Assembly: GCA_022709485.1 (NCBI GenBank)
Contig: JAKLIS010000014.1
Span: forward strand, 1-13,337
Length of the DNA: 13,337 bases
Origin: Elusimicrobiota bacterium
GTDB lineage: Bacteria; Elusimicrobiota; Elusimicrobia; F11
Direction of reading: 5' to 3'
Part shown: positions 1 to 6,745 of the stretch, one piece after another
Layout: each line of letters starts with the position of its first letter
How positions within the stretch are numbered: position 1 is the first letter of the stretch
Program-made: the position numbers and the translations under genes
The notes under the pieces: model-generated
What the model was told of the DNA's origin: nothing
The model's input: the letters and a program-made list of their open reading frames with translations, nothing else
The model's database searches: none

Positions 1-1
1 G

Positions 2-811
2 CCTTTCGAGGCCATTTTTCAAAACTCCGCCGCTTTCACGGAAACGCTTCACGTGGCCATCACCGCTTATCAAGCGGCCGCCTTTCTTTTTATCGGCCTC
101 CATGCTTGGATGCTTTTAAAGAATCCGAAAAGCAAAATCCAGAGAGCGGCGTTTGGAATTTCATTTTTTGTGGGAGCGGTGTCGGCTCTTCTGTCTCCTT
201 TAAGCGGGGACTTCAGCGCCAAATACGTGGCCAAAAACCAGCCGGTGAAATTGGCGGCGATGGAAGGGCAGTGGGAAACCCAGAGAGGAGCGCCCCTGCG
301 CATTGGGGGGTGGCCCGACGAAACAGAGGAAAAAACCAAGTATGCCATAGAGATTCCCAAAATGCTGAGTTTCCTCGGGTTCTACAATTTCAACGCGGAG
401 GTTAAAGGACTCAAAGAGGTCCCCGCAGAAAATAGGCCACCGGTCGCTATTGTTCATATTGCTTTTCAAATTATGGTGGGCCTCGGCGTCTTGATGAGTC
501 TCTGGAGCCTCTGGGGATTGTGGAAGTTTTATCGAGCTAGATCTCTGTTTGTTGCGCCCTGGTTTTTGAAACTGGGGGTCCTGGCGGGTCCCATGGGAAT
601 TATTGCCTTGGAAGCGGGGTGGGTGGTCACAGAAGTCGGCCGGCAGCCGTGGGTGGTTTACAATATTATGCGCACCAGTGAAGCCGTCACTCCCGTCCCT
701 CATGTGAGCGTTTCACTCTTCGCCTTTTTGGCCCTATTCATTATTCTGTACTTCATCACGCTTGGCTTCGTCTTAAAATTCACCAAGGATCTCGACCATG
801 TTTCAGCCTGA
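2..811 (+). CDS. cydA: Cytochrome bd quinol oxidase subunit I, C-terminal part (5' truncated by window edge)
   Basis: Subunit I of the membrane-bound cytochrome bd oxidase, which oxidises quinol and reduces O2 to water without pumping protons. The frame is open to the left edge, so the N-terminal half, including the usual heme d/b595 ligand at the N-terminus, lies outside. Visible landmarks match E. coli CydA: a His in TLHVAITAY (codon 50-52), in the place of heme b558 ligand His186; KLAAME in the periplasmic Q-loop, matching quinol-site Lys252 and Glu257; a Met in FQIMVGLG, matching heme b558 ligand Met393; and the signature GRQPW near the end. The segment between the Q-loop Glu and the FQIMVG helix is much shorter than in E. 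coli, so this is a short-Q-loop enzyme. A GTG at 53 is internal, not the start. The stop overlaps the cydB start by 14 bp, so the two are co-translated. Identification is firm. Confidence 0.95.
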   Translation, partial: PFEAIFQNSAAFTETLHVAITAYQAAAFLFIGLHAWMLLKNPKSKIQRAAFGISFFVGAVSALLSPLSGDFSAKYVAKNQPVKLAAMEGQWETQRGAPLRIGGWPDETEEKTKYAIEIPKMLSFLGFYNFNAEVKGLKEVPAENRPPVAIVHIAFQIMVGLGVLMSLWSLWGLWKFYRARSLFVAPWFLKLGVLAGPMGIIALEAGWVVTEVGRQPWVVYNIMRTSEAVTPVPHVSVSLFAFLALFIILYFITLGFVLKFTKDLDHVSA

Positions 812-1832
812 GTTTTGGATCGCCTTCATTATTGTTTTAGCTATCGCTATATATTCTTTAACCGGGGGCGCGGATTTGGGCGCGGGAGCGTGGGCGCTCG
901 TCTCAAGGAAGGGACAACGGCAGGTTTTATCTAAAGCTTTGGAACCCATTTGGGAAGCCAATCATGTTTGGCTCATTGTCGTGGTGGTGCTTCTTTTTGT
1001 GGCTTTTCCAAAGGCCTTCGCGGCGATATCCGTGGCGCTCCATATTCCTCTCATTGTCATGCTTTTAAGCATCGTGGTTCGGGGGTCTGTTCTGGCCTAT
1101 ATTCTTTATTATGAAAAAGCCCAGCGAAGAATCAGCGGCGGTTTATATTTTCTTTTCGGCTTGGGAAGCCTGATGACTCCGATGGCCATGGGAACAATAA
1201 TTGGAACCGTTTTTTCCGGCAATGTGAGGGTAGATCCCGCCACCGGAGAAGTTCTAACGGATTATGTGACCCCATGGCTTTCGTTTTATCCCTTGGCCGT
1301 GGGAGTCCTGACTCTTTTATTATTCACGTTCTTGGGCGCCAGCTATCTTATTTTTGAAACCCCCGATCCCGCGTTGAAAAGGTCTTTTCGTCTTAAGGCC
1401 ATTATGAGCGGCCTATTATTGGGATGGATGACGTTGGTGTGCTTTTCATTTTCGGAAGGCGGCTCTTTGGGACTCCGGATCGGATTTAATCAAAAGCTTT
1501 GGTCTCTTATTTACTTTTCTCTTTCAGGCCTGGCGGCGATAGGCGCGCTGATGTGCTTTATCACCAAGCGGGATAAGTTGGGACGGTTTCTGGCCGGCGG
1601 GCAAGCCCTCATGATTATTTTCGGGTGGGCCATTTCTCAATATCCCAATGTCCTGGTTCCCGACTTAACCATTTCCAACAGCTCCTCTCCACAAGAATTA
1701 TTAAATCCTCTTCTCGTCGCGTTGGTGATTGGCCTGGCGCTCATCGTTCCTTTGTTCGTTTATTTTTATTGGGTTTTTAAAAAACCACAGCTTTCTCCTT
1801 TCCATTCAGGCGCGACTCCTTCCGGAAAATAA
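798..1832 (+). CDS. cydB: Cytochrome bd quinol oxidase subunit II
   Basis: Subunit II of cytochrome bd, a structural multi-helix partner of CydA. The 344-residue protein is hydrophobic throughout with about eight or nine transmembrane segments. It shows the family's N-terminal glycine/acid pattern (TGGADLGAG in the first helix) and the conserved WEANHVWLI at about residues 51-59. It is somewhat shorter than E. coli CydB (379 residues), with the difference in loops and the C-terminus. The ATG at 798 has an AAGGA Shine-Dalgarno at 785-789 inside the end of cydA, which supports translational coupling. No small cydX-like ORF follows; the next gene is on the other strand. The family assignment is firm. 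The enzyme would allow respiration at low oxygen or oxygen scavenging; that role is known for the family and is not shown here. Confidence 0.95.
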   Translation: MFQPEFWIAFIIVLAIAIYSLTGGADLGAGAWALVSRKGQRQVLSKALEPIWEANHVWLIVVVVLLFVAFPKAFAAISVALHIPLIVMLLSIVVRGSVLAYILYYEKAQRRISGGLYFLFGLGSLMTPMAMGTIIGTVFSGNVRVDPATGEVLTDYVTPWLSFYPLAVGVLTLLLFTFLGASYLIFETPDPALKRSFRLKAIMSGLLLGWMTLVCFSFSEGGSLGLRIGFNQKLWSLIYFSLSGLAAIGALMCFITKRDKLGRFLAGGQALMIIFGWAISQYPNVLVPDLTISNSSSPQELLNPLLVALVIGLALIVPLFVYFYWVFKKPQLSPFHSGATPSGK

Positions 1833-1838
1833 TCAGCT

Positions 1839-1873
1839 AAAAAAAAGCAAAACGTTTCGAGCCGCCCAGGCTC
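1839..1873 (-). terminator. Possible intrinsic terminator of the isomerase gene
   Basis: Read on the minus strand, a 5-bp GC-rich stem GAGCC/GGCTC (1859-1863 and 1869-1873) with a 5-base loop is followed, after six bases, by a T-rich run ending in eight Ts (1839-1846). It lies just past the isomerase stop codon, in the 87-bp gap between convergent genes. The stem is short and the T-run is not directly adjacent, so the call is tentative. On the plus strand the same hairpin has no T-run and would be a poor terminator for cydAB. Confidence 0.35.
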
Positions 1874-1919
1874 AGGGGCAAGAGTTAATTTTGAGATTTG
1901 GTTGGAGATTTTCGGCTAT

Positions 1920-3041
1920 TTAAAGACAGTAACTCTTAAATAACACCGTGGTGGGCGACAGATTGGTGAGCCGAATTTCATTTAGGCAAGCTGGAATGAG
2001 GACCGTCTCTCCGGATTTCGCCGTTAGGGCCGAATCAATGAGAATTTTTCCCTCGAGAACGGTCAACGTGAAAAATTCATTCATGGCAGCGATGGTCCTG
2101 GAATATTTCCGCCCTTTTAACACGAGCCGGTTAACGGCATACCCGGCCTGAGGGTTTCTGATGAGATTTTCCTCTTTCCATTTTCCTTTGTCGGATTCAT
2201 GTGTCCAAAATTTCCCGTGTTTCAAAAGGCGCCCGTCTTTCTGTGAAAAATTAAGAACGGAGGCCGCTTTCTTGAGATGAAGCTCCCTAAATCGCGGCGG
2301 CCCCTTTTTCACGCCGGCATCGGGGCGATTCCAATCCCAAATCCGATAGGTAACGTTGCTGGGTTGTTGGATTTCAAATATTCGAACTCCGCTGCCGATG
2401 GCATGAATGGTTCCCGGAGGAAGCTCAAAAATATCTCCTTTTTTAACCTGAATTTCATTGACAAAAGGCAGCACAAATTCGGACGCGCGCGCCCGGATGG
2501 CGGGATCGTGAGAAGGGCCCAAATGATTTGTTTTTTCCATGGTCTCAAGGAAAGCTTTTCTGAATTGGCCGGGATTTTTAAATTTCTCAGCCATATTCCG
2601 GTTAAAGCCCAGATAAATTTTGCCGGATCCCGGCGCCTTTTCCACGTCAACGATGAACCAGCTTTCAAATTTACCTGAATCCTTTTCGTGACGCCGGGCA
2701 TACCCCTCATCCGGATGGACTTGGAGAGACAAGGTGTCTTTGGCATCAATGAGTTTCACCAGGAAGGGGGCTTTTTTGCCAAATTTTCGAACGATGGAGG
2801 AACCCAGGATTTCTTTGGGGAATTTTTTGATAAGGGTCGGCAAAACCGATTCCTTCCCCGGCCCGAAGTATACCCGGCTGGGATGATCTTTATGGCCGGA
2901 AAATTCCCACGATTCTCCGCACGGGGTGCCGCGCCTGGCGCGAATCCCTTTCCAGGCGGGGATCCAGGACCCCCCCCACATATTTTCCGTCAAATTGGTC
3001 TTCTTAAGACGTATCGCTCTATTAATTAGGTGCTTTTTCAT
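1920..3041 (-). CDS. manA: Mannose-6-phosphate isomerase, class I
   Basis: Zinc-dependent isomerase interconverting mannose 6-phosphate and fructose 6-phosphate in the cytoplasm, feeding GDP-mannose or other mannose-derived surface sugars, or mannose catabolism. The 373-residue protein has the type I cupin signature: LSLQVHPDE gives zinc ligands Gln107 and His109; KFESWFIV gives Glu126; PGTIHAIGSG gives His213; and EIQQPSNVTYRIWDWNR (about 223-239) carries the conserved active-site stretch. The N-terminus has the usual WGG (residues 22-24) and GESWEFSGH motifs. It resembles the shorter Bacillus-type ManA more than the longer E. coli form, though it is a little longer than the Bacillus one. 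The start at 3041 has no clear Shine-Dalgarno; the next Met (residue 21) would cut into the conserved fold, so 3041 is preferred. The gene is divergent from the TPR lipoprotein with 20 bp between starts. The family call is firm; physiological role is inferred. Confidence 0.92.
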   Translation of the reverse strand: MKKHLINRAIRLKKTNLTENMWGGSWIPAWKGIRARRGTPCGESWEFSGHKDHPSRVYFGPGKESVLPTLIKKFPKEILGSSIVRKFGKKAPFLVKLIDAKDTLSLQVHPDEGYARRHEKDSGKFESWFIVDVEKAPGSGKIYLGFNRNMAEKFKNPGQFRKAFLETMEKTNHLGPSHDPAIRARASEFVLPFVNEIQVKKGDIFELPPGTIHAIGSGVRIFEIQQPSNVTYRIWDWNRPDAGVKKGPPRFRELHLKKAASVLNFSQKDGRLLKHGKFWTHESDKGKWKEENLIRNPQAGYAVNRLVLKGRKYSRTIAAMNEFFTLTVLEGKILIDSALTAKSGETVLIPACLNEIRLTNLSPTTVLFKSYCL

Positions 3042-3061
3042 TTTTAATCTAAAATCCCGGT
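3042..3061. promoter_or_regulatory. 20-bp divergent start region, possible leaderless start
   Basis: Only 20 bp separate the isomerase ATG (minus) from the lipoprotein ATG (plus), and neither start has a Shine-Dalgarno. On the plus strand TAAAAT (3050-3055, 5 of 6 bases of the sigma70 -10 consensus) ends six bases before the ATG at 3062, the spacing expected if transcription began at the start codon. No good -35 was found. This may be a leaderless plus-strand start; promoters for one or both genes may otherwise lie inside the opposite coding sequence. Weak evidence. Confidence 0.25.
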
Positions 3062-3661
3062 ATGAAATTATGGCAACACCGGTCTTGGCTTATTTTTGAA
3101 GCGCTCCTTCTTACAATAATTATTTCCGGTTGTGCCAGAAAATTTGACCCTCTCCTTTCAAGGGCGGTCAAATCCTATTCGGCCCAAAATTATGTGGAAA
3201 CCATCGATGCCCTGAGTCTGGCTCTCCGAAATTGGCGGGAATCGGATGGAACAGAAAAAAAAGCGCAGGCCACAGAACTTCTGGGAAAAGCGTACAAGGA
3301 AATCGGAAAATTCGATAAGGCGATGGATCACTTTTCTGACGCCATTGAAATGTCCTCAAATACATATGATTCCGCCTACACACTTGGAATTCTGAACCTG
3401 GCGGCCAGCAAGCCCAATGAAGCCATTCGGGCGTTTAAAACAGCTCTTAAAATGAAGAAAGATGACCCGCTGGCTTTGGTGGGACTGGGAAATTCCTATT
3501 TTTCCCTGAATGACTTCGTTCAAGCCCAGGTGGCATACAACAGGGTGATCGAAACCTCTCCAGGCGTATCCACGGCGCTTGAATCCTTGGCTATCATTAA
3601 TAAAAGAAATAAAGAAAAAAGAGCCGTTCGTCGAGCTATCCAGAATTTCCGACGAAGATAA
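3062..3661 (+). CDS. TPR-repeat lipoprotein
   Basis: A 199-residue predicted lipoprotein with tetratricopeptide repeats, expected in the periplasm anchored to a membrane. The N-terminus has a type II signal peptide: a short basic start, a hydrophobic stretch, then lipobox ISGC with Cys24 as the lipidated residue. The +2 residue is Ala, not Asp, which in Enterobacteria would favour the outer membrane. Helical TPR pairs are visible at roughly residues 69-100 (ELLGKAYKEIGKFDKAMDHF), 103-135 (AYTLGILNLAASKPNEAIRAF) and 137-168 (ALVGLGNSYFSLNDFVQAQVAY), with a weaker one at about 33-60. The C-terminus is strongly basic. It could be a PilF/PilW-pilotin-like or assembly scaffold protein given the nearby pilin operon, but the size and repeats alone do not show this. 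The ends of this gene and the ligase gene converge with a 6-bp gap. No specific function is assigned. Confidence 0.85.
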   Translation: MKLWQHRSWLIFEALLLTIIISGCARKFDPLLSRAVKSYSAQNYVETIDALSLALRNWRESDGTEKKAQATELLGKAYKEIGKFDKAMDHFSDAIEMSSNTYDSAYTLGILNLAASKPNEAIRAFKTALKMKKDDPLALVGLGNSYFSLNDFVQAQVAYNRVIETSPGVSTALESLAIINKRNKEKRAVRRAIQNFRRR

Positions 3662-3667
3662 ATTTCC

Positions 3668-5245
3668 TTATAGAAACCCTTCCGTTTTGAGGATCCCGGC
3701 TTTTTCAAAGGCCGCTGCCGCATCAATATCTCTTCCCGCCTCTTTCAAATAATAACCAAGTTCTGCCCACAAAACGCCATAGATTCGGTTTCGAGCTATG
3801 GCTTCGTTTTGTTCTTGAATGGCTTTTACAAGATCTTCCGAAAAGCCTTTTGTTTTATATCGAAGATAATGGCTCTGAGCCAAACCTCGATGGGGGTCGC
3901 TCGGCAACAAGTCCAATTCCGTCGCCGTTTTAAAAGCCGATATGGCTCCATCGGCGTCCCCCGTCTTAAGTTTTTCCCGACCGTCAACAAAATTTTGGCT
4001 CGCCATGAAAATCGACAAGATATAAGGCGCGCCAGCCAACAAAAGGAGAGAAAGAATTGTCGCGGAAAACGGGCGTGGCTTCCAGAATGTCATGAGAGCC
4101 GGCGCTACCGCGGCCCCCAAGAAAATGGCCATTATCAGAAGAATCGCGAAATACTCAAGGCCGACGCTGATGGTAGAAAAAAAGATGAGTAAGAAAATTC
4201 CCAAAACAATCTCCCGACGGCCTTCCGCCAAAGGCTGGGGTCGAAGCGTTTTACTAAGCCATCGGGTAAAAAAGATGAAAGTCCCCAGGAGCCCCAGAAT
4301 TCCCGTTTCCGCCAAAAGGGTCACCAAAAAACTATGAGCGAACAAGGTGCTTTGTATTTCACCGACTTTGTAGGCCGGAAAGGCGTTTTGGAAATTTCCT
4401 ATGCCCACGCCAATCCAAGGATGATCTTTAAATATAGCGTAGCCGATGGCCCACCAATCTAGACGGGAAAAAGAGCTTCGCGCATAATTTCCCACCCCCC
4501 AACCGTAGGTTCTGGAAAATTTGTAAACGAGAATAATCTCCCCCACAATAATGAGAGCCAGAGGAATTATTAGAGCCAACCGTTGATGTTGTTTGATAAA
4601 TTGGTTTAGCGCTTTCAAACCGAAGAAAAAGGGAAATCCGATGATTAAACAGATCCAACCCCAAATGCTGCTGGTGGTGGCCAAACATAGGAGGTTGGCC
4701 GCCAATCCACTCATCCAGAACCATTTGTCGGAGTTATTTTTTTTCCAACATAAAAATGTCTGTGAAACTAAGGAAGGCAGCCAAGGAAGTAAAAATGAAA
4801 CAAAAATATTGGCGTTGACTAATGTGCCCGCGGCTTCGGTTCCGGCCGGAAAATATTTCCAAAATTGAGGAATGGAGAGCGCGGCTTCTAACCAAAATAA
4901 AGGGATAAGGATTTTTACAAAACGAATCCATCGGTCCCGGTCTTTTAAAATTTGGCCCGCCAAAATAAACAAGACCGCGGCGGCCATCCAATCCAACAAT
5001 TCCATCCGAGATTCCCCCGGATTAACAGAGCGCCAAAAAGACAAAAAAAGGGGGACGAAAACCACCGGCAGCCATGGAAGAAAATCAAGAGGAAGACCCT
5101 GCATTTCTGGCCGCCGAGCGGCTCTCCAAGCTTGGGTGAGAAATAAAATTCCGATTGCCGTGTAAACAAGAGAAGCCGCCCATAAATCATGGGCGCCATT
5201 GGCCACGACGGAAAAAATCAATAGCATGGACAACGCTAGTTCCAT
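3668..5245 (-). CDS. O-antigen ligase/polymerase-like (Wzy_C) membrane protein with C-terminal TPR
   Basis: A 525-residue polytopic inner-membrane protein with about a dozen hydrophobic segments up to residue 415, then a soluble TPR tail (about 418-520). The Wzy_C/WaaL superfamily core is visible: GTLVNANIFVSFLLPWL (140-156); a periplasmic loop with basic residues and W264-W265; FKDHPWIGVGIGNFQNAFP (272-290); and FAHSFLVTLLAETGILGLL (302-320), with His304 in the position of the conserved loop His. Family members transfer lipid-linked glycan to lipid A, polymerise it, or (PglL/PilO type) attach it to proteins such as pilins. Which applies cannot be read from sequence. The TPR tail has DADGAISAFKTATEL and a final LGYYLKEAGRDIDAAAAFEKAG. 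The ATG at 5245 has AGGA (complement of 5253-5256) seven bases upstream. The gene is divergent from the pilin operon, which makes a pilin-glycosylation role worth testing. Confidence 0.88.
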   Translation of the reverse strand: MELALSMLLIFSVVANGAHDLWAASLVYTAIGILFLTQAWRAARRPEMQGLPLDFLPWLPVVFVPLFLSFWRSVNPGESRMELLDWMAAAVLFILAGQILKDRDRWIRFVKILIPLFWLEAALSIPQFWKYFPAGTEAAGTLVNANIFVSFLLPWLPSLVSQTFLCWKKNNSDKWFWMSGLAANLLCLATTSSIWGWICLIIGFPFFFGLKALNQFIKQHQRLALIIPLALIIVGEIILVYKFSRTYGWGVGNYARSSFSRLDWWAIGYAIFKDHPWIGVGIGNFQNAFPAYKVGEIQSTLFAHSFLVTLLAETGILGLLGTFIFFTRWLSKTLRPQPLAEGRREIVLGIFLLIFFSTISVGLEYFAILLIMAIFLGAAVAPALMTFWKPRPFSATILSLLLLAGAPYILSIFMASQNFVDGREKLKTGDADGAISAFKTATELDLLPSDPHRGLAQSHYLRYKTKGFSEDLVKAIQEQNEAIARNRIYGVLWAELGYYLKEAGRDIDAAAAFEKAGILKTEGFL

Positions 5246-5379
5246 CGAGAATTCCTAATTAAGGCATTTTTATTGCTTGTCAACATACCTACCAATTTAC
5301 CATAGAAAAAATCATGAAAAAATGGGATGCAGGTATAACTTTGAGCAAAAAACACATTGAAATAACCGCCTGATTCATA

Positions 5380-5409
5380 TTGAAAAATATCACATACTCC
5401 AAATATATT
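5380..5409 (+). promoter_or_regulatory. Predicted sigma70-type promoter of the pilin operon
   Basis: TTGAAA at 5380-5385 and TATATT at 5404-5409 are separated by 18 bp; each matches five of six consensus bases. Transcription would start near 5416, about 60 bases before the ATG at 5477. The surrounding 5246-5476 region is AT-rich and without a gene, as expected for a divergent promoter region. On the opposite strand TTGACA (5283-5278) lies upstream of the ligase, but no good -10 sits at the right distance, so no ligase promoter is called. Confidence 0.45.
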
Positions 5410-5476
5410 TATGGTCGATCTTCTACTTGGTTCCTTTTAAACTAATATGGTCGAGCCGATAAATTACGGGGGGGAC

Positions 5477-6745
5477 ATGAACAAACGTGTTGGGGGAAAA
5501 TGGTCCTTTTGTTCTAATTCCATTTCTGGGTCCATAATCTATCTGGTCATCATATTTATGGCCATTCTGGCTGTCATCCCTGTCAGCATGCGGTTTTTAA
5601 CCGTCTCTCGCCAAAGCACTCAAAGTCAAATTAATCAAGTCGTTCAGGCTCAGAACGTGGCGCGGGCGGGTTTAACGGAAGCCGTATCCTGGTTTCGGCG
5701 TCAAGCGGTTCAGCCGGTTCGAAGCCAATCTGATCCAACTCTATTTCCTTACCCAGACGCGGCTTTTTCTCCAAAGAACACCGGAGATCCAACCACCAGC
5801 GACACCATTGATGAATCAACCGGCCTCGTTAAAGAATTTCAGCTCTCTGAAACTAAAAATCTCTGGGCGCGGTTTGAAATCAAACGTCAGCCCGACCCGA
5901 ATTTAAATCCCCTCGATCCCCATGCCGTTCACGACGTCACCGACAAGAGGATCGAAGGTTCCACCGCGGGGGAAGGATTGGCTTGGTATTTGGAAAGCGC
6001 CGGCTATGTGTTTCGAAGAAGGAACCCCTCCATCCCGTTTAATCAGGCGCCCAATGAGATTGTGGGCCACGCCCGGGTGGGAACAGAAATTCGGCGACTG
6101 GCTCTCACTCTCCCCGCCAATAGCGCCGTTATTATCAATAATCGATCCAACGCGGCGATTCAGACGAATGGCCGGGTGGCCGGCGGAAACAATATCGGAT
6201 TGGCCTATTATTCCGGCAGTTCAGGACCTTCGGTATCGGGGTCGGGAGCGAAAGTCTCCGGATCCCCAAACACTTTTGACATTGATGGAGCTGCGGCCTT
6301 CGGCACAATCATTTCTCAACAGATCTTCGGTGTGTCCCAAAACGAATTGAAATTGATGGCCGACATAGCGGTAGACAATTTGGCGGATCTTCCTCCTGAT
6401 TATCCGTCTCTGGCGGTGGTCTATATAAACGGGAACGCCACCTTTGACGCAACACGCCGATTGCGCGGCGGAGGCATTCTTTATGTCAAAGGAAACCTCA
6501 CGCTTGAAGGAGCCTCAAACACACTTTTCAGCGGCTGCATCTTTGTGACTGGAAACGCCGTCATTCGAGGTCCGGCTCTTATCTCCGGTGTCCTCATTGT
6601 TGAAGGGTCTCTGACCATGAATGGGTCCGGGGACGTGGCGGAAGTCGATTACGACAACCCGATTTTAAATTCGGTACGCCAGCAAGTGGCGCAGTACCGC
6701 GAAAACAAAGCGATGTACTACGTCTTCTCTGCGTTAAACCAATGA
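5477..6745 (+). CDS. PilX/GspK-like minor pseudopilin with C-terminal beta-solenoid-like region
   Basis: First gene of the pilin operon, 422 residues. One N-terminal hydrophobic helix (about 19-40, SIIYLVIIFMAILAVIPVSM) is followed by an amphipathic stretch, AQNVARAGLTEAVSWFRRQ (58-76), the layout typical of PilX/GspK proteins. A Gly18 precedes the helix as a possible prepilin-peptidase site, but there is no Glu at +5 (the residues run S-I-I-Y-L), as in GspK, the tip member of type II secretion pseudopili. The C-terminal region (about 316-394) has short strands repeating G-N-x-hydrophobic steps (YVKGNLTLEG, FVTGNAVIRG, LIVEGSLTMNG), suggesting a small beta-solenoid. The start at 5477 is preferred over the in-frame ATG at 5447 because it follows a G-run (5468-5474) and keeps a short basic leader. 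The stop TGA overlaps the next ATG (ATGA at 6742), so the two are coupled. The exact subfamily is uncertain. Confidence 0.8.
   Translation: MNKRVGGKWSFCSNSISGSIIYLVIIFMAILAVIPVSMRFLTVSRQSTQSQINQVVQAQNVARAGLTEAVSWFRRQAVQPVRSQSDPTLFPYPDAAFSPKNTGDPTTSDTIDESTGLVKEFQLSETKNLWARFEIKRQPDPNLNPLDPHAVHDVTDKRIEGSTAGEGLAWYLESAGYVFRRRNPSIPFNQAPNEIVGHARVGTEIRRLALTLPANSAVIINNRSNAAIQTNGRVAGGNNIGLAYYSGSSGPSVSGSGAKVSGSPNTFDIDGAAAFGTIISQQIFGVSQNELKLMADIAVDNLADLPPDYPSLAVVYINGNATFDATRRLRGGGILYVKGNLTLEGASNTLFSGCIFVTGNAVIRGPALISGVLIVEGSLTMNGSGDVAEVDYDNPILNSVRQQVAQYRENKAMYYVFSALNQ

Noticed and set aside
200..703. 167-residue minus-strand ORF across cydA
   Set aside because: It overlaps conserved cydA codons for Q-loop and heme-ligand motifs; composition shows no family features.
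2277..2749. Overlapping ORFs on both strands inside manA (2277-2678 plus, 2309-2749 minus)
   Set aside because: They are alternative frames of a well-conserved isomerase with all zinc ligands intact.
5447..5476. In-frame ATG at 5447 as the start of the PilX/GspK-like gene
   Set aside because: No Shine-Dalgarno before it, and it adds ten residues without value; ATG 5477 follows a G-run and gives a compact basic leader.
5246..5476. A ligase promoter at TTGACA (5283-5278, minus strand)
   Set aside because: A good -35-like hexamer, but positions 15-18 bp downstream match the -10 consensus poorly, so no promoter is called.
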